From NCBI GenBank assembly GCA_910579265.1, contig CAJTTE010000004.1, positions 78,888 through 142,887 on the forward strand: a DNA stretch of 64,000 nucleotides, written 5' to 3'. The DNA is from an uncultured Ruminiclostridium sp. Lineage in GTDB: Bacteria; Bacillota; Clostridia; Oscillospirales; Ruminococcaceae. The position numbers and the translations under genes were made by a program. This document shows positions 51,837-60,864 of the stretch, one piece after another (within the stretch, counting starts at the first letter, position 1; each line of letters opens with the position of its first letter). The notes under the pieces are model-generated. The model was given only the letters and a program-made list of their open reading frames with translations. It was not told where the DNA came from and searched no databases.

Positions 51837-52675
51837 ATGGAAATTGCAGCGGTTAAAACAGCTACGGCAAATTTAGACATTAAGAACAACTGTAACGCAA
51901 AGGCTAAAGCCGAAAAAAACGGTATCCTTTCCGATCATAATATAGATAAGAGATTTGATAGTTTTGTTTTCAGCGGGTCAGGCGTGAGCGGAGTAGGGTT
52001 AGGGTATTCCGGTAAAGACGGGAATGCCGTTAACAGCTTGTATAGTGCGGCTTCAACGATCAGAACGGCTGAAACGGAAGCGAAAAGGAAGATAATACCG
52101 TATCTTCTTGCGGGAAAGATATCTGGGGTAAGCGTATCGAGTACAGGAAGCCCGAGTATTAACGGAGCGTATGACTATTGGCATTGGCAGGCGGCGATGG
52201 ATACCGTAAAAGGGGATCATTTACGCTTTAAGTTTAGTGAAAGCTATGTATATGACCAAACTGGTGAAGATAAAAATTACGGTTATAAAAACCACAATAA
52301 TTCATGCGCCACTTTTGCCTTGGCGACAGCATTAAGCATTAAAAACAACAAAAAAATAACCCCCGATCAAATTTCGACAAACTCGAGCACGGACGGGCAC
52401 GGAACAAGGTGGGGCGCTCACGGCGCATATTTTGTAAGCGAAACAAGCGAAAGCAAAGTCCTTTTAGGTGTTGATGCGCAGCTTCAATTGGGAAATCCTG
52501 TGCTTATACATACTGTAGACGGCAATAAAGAGCATTGGCAACGGTTATAGGAAAGGAAAACGGGGTTTACTATGTTGTCGACCCTTGTGGAGGGACAACA
52601 GTTCCATTACAGAAAATGACATATTATAAAGAGGGTTCGCTGAAGGACTATGTTATTTTGAGCAACGAATATTAA
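51837..52675 (+). pseudogene. C39-like cysteine peptidase, one-base frameshift
   Basis: The gene starts at ATG 51837 (GGGGGG upstream) and the first frame runs to 52550. Cys157 in NNSCATFALATAL and His233 in NKEHW are candidate catalytic residues. Right after HW the frame changes: the next frame continues with GKENGVYYVVDPCGGTTVPL to a stop at 52673-52675. Adding one G in TGG(G)CAACG restores a protein of 279 residues with HWATVIGK. It has no signal peptide. It is either a real inactivation or an assembly error in a G run. Confidence 0.75.
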
Positions 52676-52723
52676 CGGTCGGTATTTCGTAAAAGGATCG
52701 ATTATAAAAATTTTCAAAAGGTA

Positions 52724-52752
52724 TTTACAAACAGGTTTAAATGTGGTATAAT
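52724..52752 (+). promoter_or_regulatory. sigma-A promoter for rpsO
   Basis: TTTACA (52724-52729), 17 bases, TATAAT (52747-52752). A leader of about 125 bases, GC-rich with a CCCCTTTTGGGG hairpin near 52818, precedes rpsO. Confidence 0.85.
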
Positions 52753-52882
52753 TTCAATGTTGTGCGGCTGATGCTGACATAACTGACTATCCGATCCTTG
52801 GCTTTGAGGATTTTGCCCCTTTTGGGGAAGCACCGTATCCCTTGGCTAAGCTTCGGAAATAAAATTTTTAAGAGGTGTAACA

Positions 52883-53149
52883 ATGTTACTGAAGGAAGAA
52901 AAAACCGCGATTATCGAAAATAACCGCACTCATGAAAACGACACCGGCTCACCCGAAGTTCAGATCGCCATTCTCACCAAGAGGATCTCCGATCTTACCG
53001 AGCATCTGAAAACCCATAAAAAGGATCATCATTCCAGAAGAGGTCTTCACAAGATGGTAGGTCACAGACGTAACCTGCTCAACTACCTCCAGAAAAAGGA
53101 TATCGAGCGTTACCGTGCTATCATTGCGAAGTTGGGTATTCGTAAGTAA
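52883..53149 (+). CDS. rpsO: 30S ribosomal protein S15
   Basis: 88 residues. TGSPEVQIAILTKRISDLTEHL and KKDHHSRRGLHKMVGHRRNLL are the S15 signature. AAGAGGTG precedes the ATG. It is followed by a terminator and then pnp, the usual gene order. Confidence 0.97.
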   Translation: MLLKEEKTAIIENNRTHENDTGSPEVQIAILTKRISDLTEHLKTHKKDHHSRRGLHKMVGHRRNLLNYLQKKDIERYRAIIAKLGIRK

Positions 53150-53153
53150 TTTT

Positions 53154-53187
53154 AAAAGGTGGAACGGTTTTATCGTTCTGCCTTTTT
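53154..53187 (+). terminator. terminator after rpsO
   Basis: AAAAGGTGGAACG pairs with CGTTCTGCCTTTT (two G.U pairs) around a 7-base loop, then T. Some transcripts may read through to pnp. Confidence 0.8.
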
Positions 53188-53198
53188 GATTCCTCGGA

Positions 53199-53230
53199 CA
53201 ATGCCGCTCGGCATGATGTGGGCGGCATTG
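53199..53230 (+). promoter_or_regulatory. hairpin in the pnp leader
   Basis: CAATGCCGC (53199-53207) pairs perfectly with GCGGCATTG (53222-53230). pnp leaders in enterobacteria contain an RNase III-cleaved stem used in autoregulation; whether this one has that role is inference. Confidence 0.45.
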
Positions 53231-53402
53231 ATAGGGGAAAAACCAAGGCAGGCGGCGGCCGACGCCGTAAAAGATCGAGGAAACGGTTTTTTAGCATTAA
53301 ATTGAGCTTCCCGCTTATCATATCCGAAAAAAATCATCGGGAGCTGAATTTATTGCTAAAGCGTTTCCTCTTAAAGATGAACAAAATCAGGAGGAAAAAA
53401 GA

Positions 53403-55541
53403 ATGTTTGAAAACTATAAGGTATTTAAAACAACCTTTGCAGGCAGAGAGCTGTCTGTTGAGACGGGAAAGACCTGCGGCCTCGCCAACGGCTCCTGTTG
53501 GGTACGCTACGGCGAAACGGTGGTAATGGTAAATGTTACCGCAAGCGAAAAGCCTCGGGACGGCGTTGACTTTTTCCCTTTGTCCGTTGACTATGAGGAA
53601 AAGCTTTATGCGGTGGGAAAAATCCCCGGAAGCTATCTTAAAAGAGAGGGCAGACCCAGCGAGAAGGCCATTCTGACTTCCCGTGTGGTTGACCGTCCTA
53701 TGCGTCCTCTTTTTCCTAAGGACATGAGAAACGATGTTTCCATTGTTATGACCGTGCTGGCGGTTGATCCCGATACGCAGCCCGAGATAATTGCTATGAT
53801 AGGAGCTTCAATTGCGGTATCCATTTCCGATATTCCCTGGAACGGACCTATCGGCGGTATTTCCGTAGGTCTTGTGGACGGTGAGATAGTTCTTATGCCT
53901 GATGCGGAGCAGCGGGCAAAATCGGATTTACAGCTCACCGTTGCTTCCAGCGAAAAGAAGGTCGTAATGATCGAGGCGGGGGCTAACGAGGTCGACGATG
54001 ATACCATGTTTAATGCTATAATGAAGGGTCATGAGGAAATTGTTAATTCTATTATTCCTTTTGTAAACAGTATCAGGGCGGAAATCGGAAAGCCCAAGTT
54101 CTCCTTTGAGTCAATGGAAGTTGACCATGATCTTTTTGAGGCTATTCAGGTTAAGTATACGGACAAGGTAAAGTATGCTCTCGATACCGATGACAAAAAT
54201 ATTCGTGAAGCCCGCTTGCAGCCTATTAAGGATGAGATCCACGCGGAGTTTGACGAACAGTATCCGGAACAGCTTGCCATGATCGATGAGTGCATTTATA
54301 AATTGCAGAAATTTATTGTCCGCCGTTGGCTTCTCGACGAACAGAAGCGCGTTGACGGAAGAGGCATGGATCAGATGAGACCTCTTGCCGCCGAGGTAGG
54401 ACTTCTGCCGCGTGTTCACGGCTCAGGACTCTTTACAAGAGGTCAGACTCAGGTCCTTACCGTTACCACGCTTGGTCCCGTAAGCGACGCACAAAGACTG
54501 GACGGAATTGACGACGAGGAAGAGAAAAGATATATGCATCATTACAATTTCCCATCCTACTCTGTCGGAGAAACCAAGCCCAGCAGAGGACCCGGAAGAC
54601 GTGAGATAGGTCATGGCGCTTTGGCTCAGAGGGCGCTGGAGCCCGTTATTCCTTCCGTTGAGGAATTTCCTTATGCTATCAGGCTTGTATCCGAAGTCCT
54701 GTCCTCCAACGGTTCTACCTCCCAGGCTTCTATCTGCGGCTCCACCCTTTCTCTGATGGATGCGGGTGTTCCCATAAAGGCGCCTGTTGCAGGTATTTCC
54801 TGCGGTCTTATAACCGAGGGAGAGCGTTGGATGACAATGGTTGACATTCAGGGTCTTGAGGACTTCTTCGGGGATATGGACTTTAAGGTTGGTGGCACTC
54901 ATAAAGGTATCACCGCTATACAGATGGATCTTAAAATAGACGGGCTTACTCCCGAGATCATCAGGGATGCATTTGCAAAAACACACAAGGCGAGGGACTA
55001 TATACTTGATGAAATCATGCTTAAGGCTATTCCGGAAAGTCGTCCTACCGTTAATCAGTGGGCTCCCAAGATGATTACAATGAAGGTACCCGTTGATAAG
55101 ATCAGGGAGGTTATCGGTACCGGCGGAAAGGTTATTCAGAAGCTTTGCGCCGATTATGAGGTCAAGATCGATATTGACGAGGAAGGCAATGTGTTTATCT
55201 GCGGAAGCGATCAGAAGAAGTCCGACGAGTGCGTGGAGATGATAAAGGCCATTACCCTTGTTCCCGAGATAGGAGCAATTTATAAGGGCAAGGTGGTTCG
55301 TGTTACGGGCTTTGGGGCATTTGTGGAATTTGCTCCCGGCAAGGAGGGAATGGTCCACATTTCCGAACTGGAGAACCGCCGCGTTGAAAAGGTAGAGGAT
55401 GTTTGCAATGAGGGGGACGAGATAATCGTCAAGATAATCAAGATCGATCAGCAGGGAAAGATAGGTCTATCCCGCAAGGAGGCTCTTGCCGATATAGAGG
55501 CTAAGAGAAAGGAAAAAGCTGCCAGAGATACGACTGAGTAA
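53403..55541 (+). CDS. pnp: polyribonucleotide nucleotidyltransferase (PNPase)
   Basis: 712 residues. Two RNase PH domains (about 10-215 and 320-540), a KH domain with PVDKIREVIGTGGKVIQKL and an S1 domain (GAIYKGKVVRVTGFGAFVEF) complete it. GERWMTMVDIQGLEDFFGDM holds metal-binding Asp residues. It degrades mRNA 3' to 5' using phosphate. AGGAGG precedes the ATG by 9 bases. Confidence 0.97.
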   Translation: MFENYKVFKTTFAGRELSVETGKTCGLANGSCWVRYGETVVMVNVTASEKPRDGVDFFPLSVDYEEKLYAVGKIPGSYLKREGRPSEKAILTSRVVDRPMRPLFPKDMRNDVSIVMTVLAVDPDTQPEIIAMIGASIAVSISDIPWNGPIGGISVGLVDGEIVLMPDAEQRAKSDLQLTVASSEKKVVMIEAGANEVDDDTMFNAIMKGHEEIVNSIIPFVNSIRAEIGKPKFSFESMEVDHDLFEAIQVKYTDKVKYALDTDDKNIREARLQPIKDEIHAEFDEQYPEQLAMIDECIYKLQKFIVRRWLLDEQKRVDGRGMDQMRPLAAEVGLLPRVHGSGLFTRGQTQVLTVTTLGPVSDAQRLDGIDDEEEKRYMHHYNFPSYSVGETKPSRGPGRREIGHGALAQRALEPVIPSVEEFPYAIRLVSEVLSSNGSTSQASICGSTLSLMDAGVPIKAPVAGISCGLITEGERWMTMVDIQGLEDFFGDMDFKVGGTHKGITAIQMDLKIDGLTPEIIRDAFAKTHKARDYILDEIMLKAIPESRPTVNQWAPKMITMKVPVDKIREVIGTGGKVIQKLCADYEVKIDIDEEGNVFICGSDQKKSDECVEMIKAITLVPEIGAIYKGKVVRVTGFGAFVEFAPGKEGMVHISELENRRVEKVEDVCNEGDEIIVKIIKIDQQGKIGLSRKEALADIEAKRKEKAARDTTE

Positions 55542-55566
55542 ATTTTTAACCGATATATGTGAATAT

Positions 55567-55606
55567 AAAAATGCCGCTGAGTTTTTATCTCGGCGGTATT
55601 TTTTTA
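55567..55606 (+). terminator. terminator after pnp
   Basis: AAAATGCCGCTGAG pairs with CTCGGCGGTATTTT and runs into T7. Confidence 0.85.
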
Positions 55607-55793
55607 AACGGATAATTTAATGTTAATAAGCTTAATTAGCCTTTGCTTTAGGTAAAGTTTAAAAAGCACAAAAGTAAATTTTAAGGGTATAAGGTAACGA
55701 AAATCACTTGTTTTTTTGACAATTCGAATAATTTTTGTGCAAGATTTACAAAAAATGCATTAAAATCTCTATCTGTAAAAGTAAAATACTATC

Positions 55794-55841
55794 TTGACAT
55801 CGAATTAAAAAAATGATAATATTAGCTTACAGAAAGCTAAT
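55794..55841 (+). promoter_or_regulatory. promoter and palindrome for the sugar ABC operon
   Basis: TTGACA (55794-55799), 17 bases, TAATAT (55817-55822) with TGA upstream. The inverted repeat ATTAGCTT-ACAGA-AAGCTAAT (55821-55841) covers the transcription start, and TAAGCTAA recurs at 55854. This fits a repressor operator; the regulator is not in the window. Confidence 0.75.
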
Positions 55842-55898
55842 CGTTAACTCGATAAGCTAAAAACCATTTACTTTTTACCTTATACAGGAGGAAGGCTT

Positions 55899-57296
55899 AT
55901 GAAAGCAAAAAAAATTCTTGCGGCTATACTTGCTGCAAGCACGGTACTTGCGTTTGCCGGATGTTCTCAGGATACCAATAACGGAGGCGGTACAAATACC
56001 GGAAACAGCAGTTCCACAGGCTCGTCAGATTCAACTTCAACAGCCGCGCCGGACAATAATGAGAAAAAACTTACTCTTAAGGTTCTGACTCACCGCACGG
56101 ACAGACTTGAAGACGGTTCCCTTGAGGAAATGACCAAGGCCTTTGAGGAAGCTAATAATTGTAAGGTTGAGTACCAGGGCTTTACCGATTATTCTACCGA
56201 TGTTCCGACAATGATGAACACCACCGATTACGGCGATGTTCTTATGATTCCTGATACGGTAAAGCTTAAGGATTTGTCCAATTTCTTTGAACCCTTAGGT
56301 ACATATGATGAAATTGACGCAAAATATAACTGGGCTGATAAGAAAATGTACGACGGAACCGTATATGGTATCGCACATTTGGGTTCGATCGCCGGCGGCA
56401 TTTGCTACAATAAGAGAATCTGGAAGGAAGCCGGAATTGAAAAGCTGCCCACAACACCGGAAGAATTTTTAAACGATCTGAAGCTTATTCGTGATAATAC
56501 GGATGCCATCCCTTATTATACAAACTTTGCAGATGCAAGCTGGACCATAGTTCAGTGGGCTTCGCTTGTAAATTCCGCTTCCGGAAGCAAGACCTATGAA
56601 AATGATATTCTGACCTCAAAGCGTGATCTTTTTGTAGAAGGCGATGCTTACTACGAAGTTTATAAGCTTATGTTTGACGTTTTTGCGGATTCCACACTTC
56701 ATGAGGAAGATCCTATGACCAGCGACTGGGAAGGCTGCAAGGAGAGAATCAATGAAGGAAAAATCGCTACTATGGTTATGGGCTCATGGGCCGTATCCCA
56801 GTTTAAGGAAGCCGGCGATAATCCTGATGATATCGGTTATATGCCCGCTCCCTTCAGCGTGAACGGAAAGCAGTATGCTGAATTTTCATCCGACTATTGC
56901 ATGGGTGTTAATAAGAACAGCGCCGGCGAAATAAAGGAACTTGGCAAAAAGTATATTACATGGTTTGTGGAAGAGTCCGGATTCGCTGAAAAGGAAGGCT
57001 CCATTTGCACGGTGAAGGGCTCCAAGCTGCCTGACTATCTGTCCGACTTCGAAAAATGCGAAATGTTCACGACACAGCCCGCTCCCGAAGGTCTTGTAGG
57101 CGTATGGGATACAATTAATAATGAATCCGAAGTTGGAACATGGCAGGGTGATGCCGCCAACTTCAAGATCCGTATTGCGGAAGCGGCATTCGCCGGAGAA
57201 GGCATAGATAAATTCAAATCCATACTTGACAATGCTAATGAGAAGTGGAATACCACAAGAGATAAAAATACCGAATTAGCAAATTATAACGGTTAA
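55899..57296 (+). CDS. sugar ABC transporter substrate-binding lipoprotein
   Basis: 465 residues. Signal peptide with lipobox FAGC (Cys22), then a Ser/Thr/Gly linker. The solute-binding domain (KKLTLKVLTHRTDRLEDGS; EGCKERINEGKIATMVMGSW; PAPFSVNGKQYAEFSSDYCM) belongs to the CUT1-type extracellular family 1. The sugar is not identifiable. AGGAGGAAGG precedes the ATG. Confidence 0.93.
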   Translation: MKAKKILAAILAASTVLAFAGCSQDTNNGGGTNTGNSSSTGSSDSTSTAAPDNNEKKLTLKVLTHRTDRLEDGSLEEMTKAFEEANNCKVEYQGFTDYSTDVPTMMNTTDYGDVLMIPDTVKLKDLSNFFEPLGTYDEIDAKYNWADKKMYDGTVYGIAHLGSIAGGICYNKRIWKEAGIEKLPTTPEEFLNDLKLIRDNTDAIPYYTNFADASWTIVQWASLVNSASGSKTYENDILTSKRDLFVEGDAYYEVYKLMFDVFADSTLHEEDPMTSDWEGCKERINEGKIATMVMGSWAVSQFKEAGDNPDDIGYMPAPFSVNGKQYAEFSSDYCMGVNKNSAGEIKELGKKYITWFVEESGFAEKEGSICTVKGSKLPDYLSDFEKCEMFTTQPAPEGLVGVWDTINNESEVGTWQGDAANFKIRIAEAAFAGEGIDKFKSILDNANEKWNTTRDKNTELANYNG

Positions 57297-57326
57297 CTTC
57301 TTTTTCTTTTCTTTTTTCCTCCCGAT

Positions 57327-57356
57327 CGGCTTGAGCGCAGCTTTGCGTTCAAGCCG
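57327..57356 (+). promoter_or_regulatory. strong hairpin after the binding-protein gene
   Basis: CGGCTTGAGCGCA pairs with TGCGTTCAAGCCG (one G.U) with a 4-base loop. It has no T-tract after it. Such hairpins often protect the 3' end of binding-protein mRNA to raise its level above the permeases. Confidence 0.6.
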
Positions 57357-57401
57357 AAAAGGAATATAACGAAAGCTTTAATTATTTTACCAAAAGCACC
57401 T

Positions 57402-57441
57402 TTTGCTCTCCAGCTGAATTACGGCAGAGAGCAAAGTTTTT
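57402..57441 (+). terminator. terminator between binding protein and permeases
   Basis: TTTGCTCTC (57402-57410) pairs with GAGAGCAAA (57427-57435), then G and five T. The remaining 330 bases before the permease start show no gene. Confidence 0.7.
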
Positions 57442-57801
57442 ACGGGAGAAGTACAGGAACTATACGTCATTTCTCCCTACCGGCCAATCCATATTATGAA
57501 ATATCCGTAAAGCGCTTTTCTCCCGCTTTATGTAAAATGCGTTTATCCTGGGTTTTTATGAGGTATGATGATACGTTGCAGGGAAGGCGGCATGCCGCTT
57601 TAATACCCGATCATTTTTTCGTTGGATTATCCCGGATACCGTTGGGCTTCACAGCTTCATTTAAAATGTTCCGTGTTTGCTGAAATCGCAAAAAACACTT
57701 TTCTTTCGGATATTCCCGTTTTATATATGTTATGTCAGCTGAATATGCCGGTATTGCTTTAGGTAATAAAAATGACATTGATGGAAAGGAAGAATGATTT
57801 T

Positions 57802-58734
57802 ATGACAAGCGATTCCCCGTCCATAAAGAAAAGACGCACGCTTGTGCAATGGCTCAGGGGCTATACCGGTCAGAAATATTTGACCACCGTTTTATTCTTG
57901 ATGATTCCGTTGGTGCTTCTTCTTTTGTTTACAATAATCCCTGCGTTCAACATGGGGGTATACAGCTTCCAGAAGCGCGATCAGCTTGGCGTAAGCTGGG
58001 AATGGGTGGGTTTTGATAATTACATTCGGATTTTTACCGACGGCGATTATCTTTCTACCTTTAAAAACTCTCTTTATTATTTGGCAGGGTCCTTTGTGCA
58101 GCAGATTGTGGCGCTTTTGATCGCATCGATCCTTTGTTCAAAAATTAAATTTGCGGGTTTTTTCAAAGGGGTTTTATTTTTTCCGTATATGATGAACGGC
58201 GTTGCGGTATCGCTGATTTTCCGCCGTTTTTTTCAGAAGGGAGACGGCATTACCAACACCGAAGGAACGCTCAACAGTATTTTTATGCTGTTCGGAATAG
58301 ATCCGGTAAGATGGCTGAGCGATCCCGGATTAGTTAATTTTTGTCTTGTTTTTGCTTCGATATGGAGATATATAGGCTTCGATATAATTATGTATATAGG
58401 AGCTATTCAATCGATATCTCCCGATATTTACGAAGCCGCTTCACTTGACGGAGCCAACGCGTGGCAGCGTTTCAGGTACATAGTTTTCCCGAGTATCCGG
58501 CCGATTATTTCTCTTCAGCTTATTTTGGCTGTAAAGGGTGCGATATCCGTATTTGAAATTCCTTATATTATCACCGGAGGAAGATCAGGAACAAGCACCT
58601 TCGTCATTAAAACGATTGAAACGGCGTTTCAGTATCAGAAAATCGGCCTTGCATCAGCAATGGCGATTGTCCTGCTTGCCATTATTCTCGTTGTAACCGG
58701 AATACAAAAAGTCGCTTTCAAGGAAAGGAGATAG
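57802..58734 (+). CDS. sugar ABC transporter permease (MalF/UgpA type)
   Basis: 310 residues from ATG 57802, preceded by AAAGGAAG; an upstream in-frame ATG at 57772 has no site. Six membrane helices are visible, and the EAA loop is IYEAASLDGANAWQRFRYIVFPSIRP. It forms the membrane channel with the next gene. Confidence 0.93.
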   Translation: MTSDSPSIKKRRTLVQWLRGYTGQKYLTTVLFLMIPLVLLLLFTIIPAFNMGVYSFQKRDQLGVSWEWVGFDNYIRIFTDGDYLSTFKNSLYYLAGSFVQQIVALLIASILCSKIKFAGFFKGVLFFPYMMNGVAVSLIFRRFFQKGDGITNTEGTLNSIFMLFGIDPVRWLSDPGLVNFCLVFASIWRYIGFDIIMYIGAIQSISPDIYEAASLDGANAWQRFRYIVFPSIRPIISLQLILAVKGAISVFEIPYIITGGRSGTSTFVIKTIETAFQYQKIGLASAMAIVLLAIILVVTGIQKVAFKERR

Positions 58735-58738
58735 TATA

Positions 58739-59611
58739 ATGTCCGGCTCGGAAAACATAGTGCGTAAAAATAAAAAAAGCTTTGGATTTACAAGAAAGAT
58801 ATTTCAGGCGCTGAAATACGCGGTACTTATTATTGGCTGTCTTATGGTTGTGGTTCCTTTGATAGTTGTGTTGATAGGAGCGTTTAAAACTCATGAAGAA
58901 TATGTCTCAACAGGTGTATTCGAGCTTCCGAGTGTTCCGCAGTTTGAGAACTTCAGCATCGCATTCATTAACGGAAAGGTCTTGCAGGGGCTTTTAAACA
59001 CCGCTATTATACTGGTTGTATCGTGCTTTGGCACAATTATTACCGGAACAATGACGGCGTTTGTTCTTCAACGGTTTCGCACGCTTTTTACGCGGGGAAT
59101 AAAATCGGTGTTCCTGTTTGCATCTCTTCTTCCGAATATTTCCATGCAGGTAACCGTATTTCAGATCGTGAGCAAGCTCGGACTGTACGATTCACTTGCT
59201 GCACCCTGCATCCTTTATATCGGTACGGATATTATCTCCATATATATTTTCATGCAGTTTCTCGATAATATATCGGTATCTCTTGATGAAAGCGCCTTCC
59301 TTGACGGCGCGGGGTATCTTAGGATATATTGGAGTATTATTCTTCCGCTTCTTCGCCCCGCTATCGCAACTGTACTTGTCATTAAGCTGGTTTCTATCTA
59401 TAACGATTTCTATACTCCGAACCTTTACATGCCAAGTAAAGAGCTGGGTGTGGTTTCAACGGCCTTGTACCGATTTATAGGACCATACGGGGCTAAGTGG
59501 GAAATTATTTTTGCCGGAATTATAATTTGCATTATTCCCACGCTTATAATTTTCCTTTGCCTCCAAAAGTCGATCTACAGTAATCTTGTAACCGGCTCTG
59601 TAAAAGAGTGA
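58739..59611 (+). CDS. sugar ABC transporter permease (MalG/UgpE type)
   Basis: 290 residues, six helices, EAA loop LDESAFLDGAGYLRIYWSIILPLLRP. AAAGGAG lies before the ATG, 4 bases after the first permease. No ATP-binding subunit follows, so a shared MsmK/MsiK-type ATPase is likely used. Confidence 0.93.
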   Translation: MSGSENIVRKNKKSFGFTRKIFQALKYAVLIIGCLMVVVPLIVVLIGAFKTHEEYVSTGVFELPSVPQFENFSIAFINGKVLQGLLNTAIILVVSCFGTIITGTMTAFVLQRFRTLFTRGIKSVFLFASLLPNISMQVTVFQIVSKLGLYDSLAAPCILYIGTDIISIYIFMQFLDNISVSLDESAFLDGAGYLRIYWSIILPLLRPAIATVLVIKLVSIYNDFYTPNLYMPSKELGVVSTALYRFIGPYGAKWEIIFAGIIICIIPTLIIFLCLQKSIYSNLVTGSVKE

Positions 59612-59630
59612 AGCTTTATTTATAATATCG

Positions 59631-59673
59631 ACGCCCTGCGGGTTTCGCTGAAAAAGCGGAATCCGTAGGGCGT
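59631..59673 (+). terminator. hairpin after the ABC operon
   Basis: ACGCCCTGCGG pairs with CCGTAGGGCGT, with an inner TTTCGCT/AGCGGAA stem. The T-tract is weak. The stretch to about 60120 holds no supported gene; a fragment similar to family A may lie near 59840-59900. Confidence 0.6.
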
Positions 59674-60122
59674 AATTCGTATTTGTTTTGTAATATAGGG
59701 AAATAATGTACTTGCGTATCGAAAGAATGGCGGGATTTTTATGTCTATGCAAGCAGTCTTTACTTTTTTATAAAATCGGATCATTTTTCCCGGTAAGGTA
59801 CGATTAGTGCTTTAAAAGTTTTTTATGCTTTAGATTATGGGTTATTTGAAAAATCTCAATGTGCACGATTTCCGCTTACCGCGTCAAAAGCGCTCGGAAT
59901 TTTACTGTATATTAATGTGATATTTACTAATGGGTTTCTTTACATTTCTGGTTTTACGATGCAATTAACCGTCAGCCTTAGGTATATCGAGAAATAGCCC
60001 GAAGGGTGATCGACTAAGCTGTATTCAATTTGCAAAGATCCTTATGGTTTTGTTGTTGGGATTTTTGCAAATTATGTTTCTAACAACTATAAAATAGATT
60101 TCGGCGGTGTGAAACTTAAAAA

Positions 60123-60169
60123 AATAAACTCGGCTTAGACTGAGTTTATTAGCCGCGGCGCTTCGCCGC
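60123..60169. other. two adjacent hairpins in the pre-tRNA gap
   Basis: AATAAACTCGG pairs with CTGAGTTTATT (60123-60150) and GCGGCG pairs with CGCCGC (60155-60169). The surrounding 60000-60450 region has only short frames. Confidence 0.5.
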
Positions 60170-60462
60170 TGTGTTATCGTCACCAAAATGATTTTTTAAA
60201 ATACAAGCACAAAAATACGCTTTCGTGAAATTGGGAGCGTATTATCTGCCCGCTTTGCGGACTGTCTAACAAATATAAAAAAGATTTTTCATTTAAGCCG
60301 TTAAAAACGACCGCATGGTTTTGCAGCGTACTCCCGTATTTTTCGGTTTTTGCGAAGCAAAAATGAATTTTCCATATGGAAATTCAAGAAAAATCGGGAC
60401 GAAAACGAGCAGAGGAGAGAGCCGCAAGGGCGACCGACGAAGCCGTTTTCCTTTTGCAAAAA

Positions 60463-60487
60463 CCGTCCTTGGCTCTGCCAAGGACGG
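60463..60487 (-). terminator. intrinsic terminator of the interrupted tRNA-Ser gene
   Basis: CCGTCCTTGGC and GCCAAGGACGG form a perfect 11-bp stem with a 3-base loop. On the minus strand it is followed by five T. It lies just after the tRNA 3' end. Confidence 0.85.
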
Positions 60488-60501
60488 TTTTCCAAAGGAT
60501 G

Positions 60502-60559
60502 TGGCGCAGACGGTGGGATTCGAACCCACGGTGCTTTTCACGGCACAAACGATTTCGAG
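60502..60559 (-). tRNA. 3' part of tRNA-Ser(CGA); left attachment site of an integrated element
   Basis: Read on the minus strand it has anticodon loop CTCGAAA (anticodon CGA, 60555-60557), half of the anticodon stem (TCGTT), a long variable arm GTGC..GCAC, T arm GTGGG-TTCGAAT-CCCAC, acceptor CGTCTGC and encoded CCA. The 5' half is absent: bases upstream of the loop do not pair with TCGTT. The pattern is that of an integrated element whose intact tRNA is rebuilt at its other end, beyond this window. Confidence 0.85.
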
Positions 60560-60700
60560 GGGTAATTTTAAGGTCAAATCCCTTTATATCTCTATGTAGC
60601 CTTTTATATGTAAGCCGCAAAAAGCCTTTATTTGTCTATTGTTCCTCTGAATTGTGTTATATCTTATTATAGCATATTATTTTTTGCTTTGGAACGGTTT

Positions 60701-60762
60701 GATAACAATTTTATAACACGGATTTTTTGATAACATTGAAAGTGTTATCGAAAAAGATAACC
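60701..60762. promoter_or_regulatory. cluster of GATAAC motifs between the attachment site and integrase
   Basis: GATAACA at 60701 and 60729, its inverse TGTTATC at 60743 and GATAACC at 60756. The pair 60729/60743 forms an inverted repeat. Spaced short repeats beside the att core are typical of integrase arm-binding sites. This role is inference. Confidence 0.45.
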
Positions 60763-60835
60763 GTTTCTTACAAAAAATTTCATTCAAATAAAACGCAAGA
60801 AAATAAGTCGTACCTTGTTTGACCTCAATATGTAA

Positions 60836-60853
60836 CCACGGCAAATGCCGTGG
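60836..60853 (-). terminator. hairpin after the integrase gene
   Basis: CCACGGCA-AA-TGCCGTGG, perfect 8-bp arms, 11 bases after the stop codon of the second integrase frame. There is no T-tract. Confidence 0.5.
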
Positions 60854-60864
60854 CAAGGTATACG

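Noticed and set aside
59990..60120. Short protein-like stretch in the gap before the tRNA fragment
   Set aside because: About 28 plausible codons only, no start or stop context, no recognised family.
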